A DNA stretch of 7,099 bases from Spirochaetaceae bacterium. Its GTDB lineage: Bacteria > Spirochaetota > Spirochaetia > Treponematales > Treponemataceae. The first letter of the stretch is position 1. The number at the start of each line of letters is the position of its first letter. This document shows positions 4,689 through 7,099 of the stretch, one piece after another. The translations under genes and the position numbers were made by a program. Under the pieces are notes generated by a model. That model had not been told where the DNA came from. It saw nothing but the letters and a program-made list of their open reading frames with translations, and searched no databases. The stretch covers positions 1 to 7,099 of the forward strand of contig JAISTZ010000019.1 in assembly GCA_031272345.1 (NCBI GenBank). Reading direction: 5' to 3'.

Positions 4689-5821
4689 ACAGAAAACTCG
4701 TTTTTTTCCCCCTCGTTGCGGCCCTCTCCTTCAGCCTTTCCGCGGCCCCGGGGATCGCCACCGGTGAACAGGCCTCCTGGCGCATCCTGGAGAGGGCCAT
4801 GGTCGCCTTTGATTCCGGCAAATACGGCGCGGCCCTGGCCCTGGCGGAACAGGCCAGGGAGCAGAAGCGGATCAACTACGAGGGCTATGCCCAGACCCTG
4901 ACCCGGGCGATGATTCCCCAGGAGGTGCAGCGCGCCGGGGACGACATCCCCGCGGTGATCGCCGTGCTCGAATCCCGGCAGGACCGGGAGGCCCTCAGAA
5001 TCATCACCTTTTACGCGGAAGCCAAGGGGGTCGGCTTTTTTGACCGCCGGGTCACCGGGATGATCGACTTCCTCAGACAGAGCAGCGTGTTCCCCGAGGC
5101 GGACCTGCTGATCGGCAGGGTCTACCGGCACGAGGGGGAACTGGACCTGGCGAAGCAGTATTGCCTCCGGGCCTGGGAGCAGTCCTTCGCCCTGGACGTC
5201 CCGGACCAAAAATACGACATCCTCTATCAGCTTGCGGACCTGGCGGAGATTACCGGGGACGAGGAGCTCCTGGAGCAGTCCCTCCTCCTGGTTTTGGCGG
5301 AGGACCCCTACTTCAACGACGCGGCGGGCGCGGTGGAGGGGGCCGAGGGGGGGGCTTCGTTTTACGATTCCCTCAGAAACGCCCTGGGGCGTAACTATTC
5401 GGTCGACAGAATCTTTGAGATGTACCGGGTGGATTCCTACCGGTCCCTGGAGGCCTACGCGGGGCTCTCGCGGCTCTACCGGGACAGGGGCGATAACGGC
5501 AGGTTCCTCAAGACGGCGATTCTGGGGTCCCTCTCCGCGTTCACCCGGATGTACGAGGTCCTCACCGCGCGGAATGTGGATTATTCCTACCGGGGGGTGG
5601 GCGACTTTTTCACCCGGGCCCTCAGGTACCGGGACGTGACCGACTGGTCCCTGGAACATCCCGTGTGGGGGTGCTTCAATTACCTCTCGGAGGCCGCGGA
5701 ACGGAATTCCCTGGGGGGCTTCGCCGGGGAGATAGACGCCCTCCTGGAGGCTTTTTCGCCCGACAGGGCCGTGGGGGACACGGCGCGGGTAAGGGCTGAA
5801 AGCCGGGGCGGGGTCATGTAA
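4685..5821 (+). CDS. Exported TPR-like helical protein, function unknown
   Basis: The 378-residue product begins with a signal peptide: basic NRK, a hydrophobic stretch 5-20, then a small-residue region with likely cleavage near 20-26. There is no lipobox cysteine, so it is probably periplasmic. The rest is helical with TPR-like repeats near 31-62 (AFDSGKYGAALALAEQA), 136-168 (IGRVYRHEGELDLAKQYCLRA) and 175-208, plus further helical hairpins at 254-295. This suggests a protein-binding scaffold, with no catalytic motif seen. The start TTG 4685 overlaps the ispG stop as TTGA; the nearest GGAGG (4667-4671) is 13 bases away, so coupling is likely. It resembles, from memory, a treponemal family encoded beside ispG (TP0446/TP0447 in T. 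pallidum, not checked). Homopolymer runs occur at 4701-4712 and 5347-5354. Confidence 0.8.
   Translation: MNRKLVFFPLVAALSFSLSAAPGIATGEQASWRILERAMVAFDSGKYGAALALAEQAREQKRINYEGYAQTLTRAMIPQEVQRAGDDIPAVIAVLESRQDREALRIITFYAEAKGVGFFDRRVTGMIDFLRQSSVFPEADLLIGRVYRHEGELDLAKQYCLRAWEQSFALDVPDQKYDILYQLADLAEITGDEELLEQSLLLVLAEDPYFNDAAGAVEGAEGGASFYDSLRNALGRNYSVDRIFEMYRVDSYRSLEAYAGLSRLYRDRGDNGRFLKTAILGSLSAFTRMYEVLTARNVDYSYRGVGDFFTRALRYRDVTDWSLEHPVWGCFNYLSEAAERNSLGGFAGEIDALLEAFSPDRAVGDTARVRAESRGGVM
4701..4712 (+). repeat. T7C5 homopolymer run in signal-peptide codons
   Basis: Seven T followed by five C lie in codons 6-10 of the TPR-like gene. A one-base slip would remove the signal peptide frame and all downstream sequence. 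Any phase-variation role is speculative. Confidence 0.5.
5347..5354 (+). repeat. G8 tract inside the TPR-like gene
   Basis: Eight consecutive G fall in codons 221-224 (Glu-Gly-Gly-Ala), in the linker after the third TPR-like unit. This is the longest G run I noticed in the window. Poly-G tracts are known slippage sites in treponemes, but GGG is a common Gly codon here, so the run may be incidental. Confidence 0.5.
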
Positions 5822-5824
5822 ATT
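5796..5824 (+). promoter_or_regulatory. Weak candidate sigma-70-type promoter for cheR
   Basis: CTGAAA (5796-5801) and TAAATT (5819-5824) each match four of six consensus bases and are exactly 17 bases apart. Transcription would start near 5831, giving a leader of about 38 bases. An alternative -10, TATTCT (5858-5863), would place the start almost at the cheR ATG. Either is tentative. Confidence 0.25.
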
Positions 5825-5830
5825 TTTCGC

Positions 5831-5846
5831 GCCCCCTTCACGGGGC
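5831..5846 (+). other. Short hairpin between the TPR gene and cheR
   Basis: GCCCC (5831-5835) and GGGGC (5842-5846) can form a 5-bp stem with a six-base loop. No T-run follows on either strand, so I do not call it a terminator. It may modestly separate the upstream operon from the chemotaxis genes. Confidence 0.3.
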
Positions 5847-5868
5847 AACAAAGCGGGTATTCTGCACC

Positions 5869-6684
5869 ATGTATGACTTGTTAAACGACGCTATGTTTGA
5901 AAAATTCCGTTCAATCATATACAACGAAAGTTTTATCACCTTTTCAGAAACCAACAGGCCCGTCCTGGAAAGCCGCCTCCGGGACCAGATGCGGGAAAAA
6001 AAACTTGACTCCCTGGAGGACTACCTGACCCTGATACTGGGCGACAGGAAGGAAATGCGGGACTTCCTCGATGCGGTCACCACAAATTTGACGCGGTTTT
6101 TCCGGAATCAGGCCCATTTCGACGCCCTGGTGCATTATGTCGTTCCGGCCGTGCTGGAGGAAAAGCGGAAAACCGGCGGGGCCCTCTTCCGGGTGTGGAG
6201 CGCGGGCTGTTCCACCGGGGAGGAGCCCTACACGATCGCCATGATCCTGCGGGACCTCCTGCCCCCGTCCTTCAACTTCGAGGTGGTGGCGTCGGACCTG
6301 TCCCTCAAGTCCATCATGGCGGCCCAGGCCGGGTTCTACCCCGCCTCCAGGATTACGGGGGTGCCGGAGAACTACCTGCGCCGGTTCTTCATCAAGACCG
6401 CCGGGGGCTACCAGGTGACGGAGGACCTGAGAAAGCGGATCCGCTTCGACTACCACAACCTGAGCCACGATTCCGGCCTGCGGGGCATGGACGTTGTGTT
6501 TTGCCGGAACGTGCTGATTTATTTTGACCAGGCCAGTCAGGAGGTGGTGGTGAACCGGTTTTGGGACTCCATGTCGGCAAGGTCATTCCTGTTCATAGGA
6601 CATTCGGAGTCACTCTTTGGGATGAAGACGAAGTTTCAATTTGTGCGGACCCAATGGGCGACCCTGTATGCAAAAACAGTGTAG
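5869..6684 (+). CDS. cheR: Chemotaxis protein methyltransferase CheR
   Basis: CheR transfers methyl groups from S-adenosylmethionine to glutamates of chemoreceptors, setting adaptation. The 271-residue product has the usual length. The helical N-terminal domain (1-90) ends in TTNLTRFFRNQAHF (71-84). The SAM-binding domain shows RVWSAGCSTGEEPY (108-121), then VVASDLS (139-145), FDYHNL (193-198), DVVFCRNVLIYFD (208-220) and the final LFIGHSESLFG (241-251). The ATG at 5869 has no recognisable Shine-Dalgarno, and no other start lies upstream in frame. The next in-frame ATG (5893) also lacks a site. The first 80 or so bases are AT-rich. cheB follows after 9 bases, so the two are cotranscribed. It lacks a receptor domain, so it is the soluble core adaptation enzyme. 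Confidence 0.95.
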   Translation: MYDLLNDAMFEKFRSIIYNESFITFSETNRPVLESRLRDQMREKKLDSLEDYLTLILGDRKEMRDFLDAVTTNLTRFFRNQAHFDALVHYVVPAVLEEKRKTGGALFRVWSAGCSTGEEPYTIAMILRDLLPPSFNFEVVASDLSLKSIMAAQAGFYPASRITGVPENYLRRFFIKTAGGYQVTEDLRKRIRFDYHNLSHDSGLRGMDVVFCRNVLIYFDQASQEVVVNRFWDSMSARSFLFIGHSESLFGMKTKFQFVRTQWATLYAKTV

Positions 6685-6688
6685 GGAG
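6684..6688 (+). promoter_or_regulatory. Shine-Dalgarno of cheB
   Basis: GGGAG begins on the last base of the cheR stop codon and sits 5 bases before ATG 6694. It fixes the cheB start and implies cotranslation with cheR. Confidence 0.7.
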
Positions 6689-6693
6689 TTTTC

Positions 6694-7099
6694 ATGGATT
6701 CAATAAACGTGTTGATTGTTGACGATTCCGCCCTGATGCGGAATTTGATCGGGCGGATTATCGAGGCCGCGCCGGGGCTCAGCCTGGCGGACCGGGCCAT
6801 GAACGGCAGATTCGCCCTGGAGAAAATCCCCCGGTGCGACCCGGACGTGATCGTCCTGGACATCGAGATGCCCGAGATGGACGGGCTGCAATTCCTCCGG
6901 GAGCGCAGGAAGCGCCGCATCGACATCCCGGTGATCATGCTTTCGGGCAGGGCTGAACAGGGCGCGACAATCACCATGCAATGCCTGGAGCTGGGGGCAA
7001 GTGATTTTATCACCAAGCCCGGCGCGGGGGACGGCGGGGGGCTCTCCTCCGTGTCGTCCCGTCTTGTGGAGCTCCTCCTCTCCTACGGGGGGCAATACG
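6694..7099 (+). CDS. cheB: Chemotaxis response regulator methylesterase CheB, 5' part
   Basis: The first 135 codons are present and the gene runs off the window. They encode a complete receiver domain: acidic pocket Asp10-Asp11, phospho-acceptor Asp56 in VLDIEMPEMDGL, the Ser84 switch residue (VIMLSG) and Lys108 in DFITKP. After GASDFITKP comes a Gly/Ser-rich linker, as in CheB, where the methylesterase domain would follow outside the window. CheB removes methyl groups from chemoreceptors, opposing CheR, and is activated by CheA-dependent phosphorylation of the receiver Asp. The start ATG 6694 has GGGAG at 6684-6688. A stand-alone CheY-like regulator cannot be fully excluded, because the catalytic domain is not visible. 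The frame staying open beyond the receiver and the cheR neighbour favour CheB. Confidence 0.88.
   Translation, partial: MDSINVLIVDDSALMRNLIGRIIEAAPGLSLADRAMNGRFALEKIPRCDPDVIVLDIEMPEMDGLQFLRERRKRRIDIPVIMLSGRAEQGATITMQCLELGASDFITKPGAGDGGGLSSVSSRLVELLLSYGGQY

Noticed and set aside
5831..5846. Rho-independent terminator after the TPR gene
   Set aside because: The hairpin has only five pairs and no T-run follows it on either strand; the T-run at 5823-5827 precedes the stem.
3899..5851. A 650-codon open frame on the minus strand across ispG and the TPR gene
   Set aside because: It lies entirely antisense to two convincing genes. Its product is low-complexity (Gly, Pro, Arg, His rich), and GC-rich third positions in the + strand genes remove stop codons from this antisense frame.

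Overview
This GC-rich window (roughly 60% by eye) looks like a chromosomal piece of a spirochaete, most likely a Treponema-like one. Three things point there. The V-type ATPase genes run B-D-I-K, an order shared by spirochaetes and chlamydiae. They are followed by ispG and then a signal-peptide/TPR protein, a neighbour pair I recall from Treponema. The window ends with cheR-cheB, which excludes chlamydiae. All genes lie on the + strand. I see no rRNA, tRNA, CRISPR or insertion sequence.

Layout: the 3' part of atpB (1-507), atpD (529-1131), a perfect 41-bp tandem duplication (1129-1213), atpI (1210-3099), a 64-bp gap with a stem-loop, atpK (3164-3592), ispG (3600-4688), the TPR-like exported protein (4685-5821), a 47-bp gap, cheR (5869-6684) and the 5' part of cheB (6694-7099, running off the end). 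Genes from atpB to the TPR gene are tightly packed with no visible terminator, so they are probably one transcript. A second unit probably begins at cheR, although the promoter there is weak.

The ATPase genes encode a rotary ion pump: B in the V1 head, D as the central shaft, I as the membrane stator with the ion half-channels, and K as the ring. K is the double-hairpin form with one carboxylate (Glu128). It keeps every side chain of the Enterococcus hirae NtpK sodium site (Thr59, Gln60, Gln99, Glu128), so a sodium-coupled, ATP-driven pump is the best inference. IspG makes HMBPP in the MEP isoprenoid pathway. CheR and CheB add and remove methyl groups on chemoreceptors.

The most unusual structure is the atpD-atpI junction. 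The duplicated 41-bp unit carries a strong Shine-Dalgarno and creates two tandem 14-codon mini-ORFs with the same peptide sequence. The stop of atpD overlaps the start of the first, whose stop overlaps the start of the second, whose stop overlaps the start of atpI. This gives three successive 4-base stop/start overlaps (ATGA, GTGA, GTGA), each preceded by a ribosome-binding site. It looks like a translational relay between the shaft and stator genes. It could also be a recent neutral slippage product.
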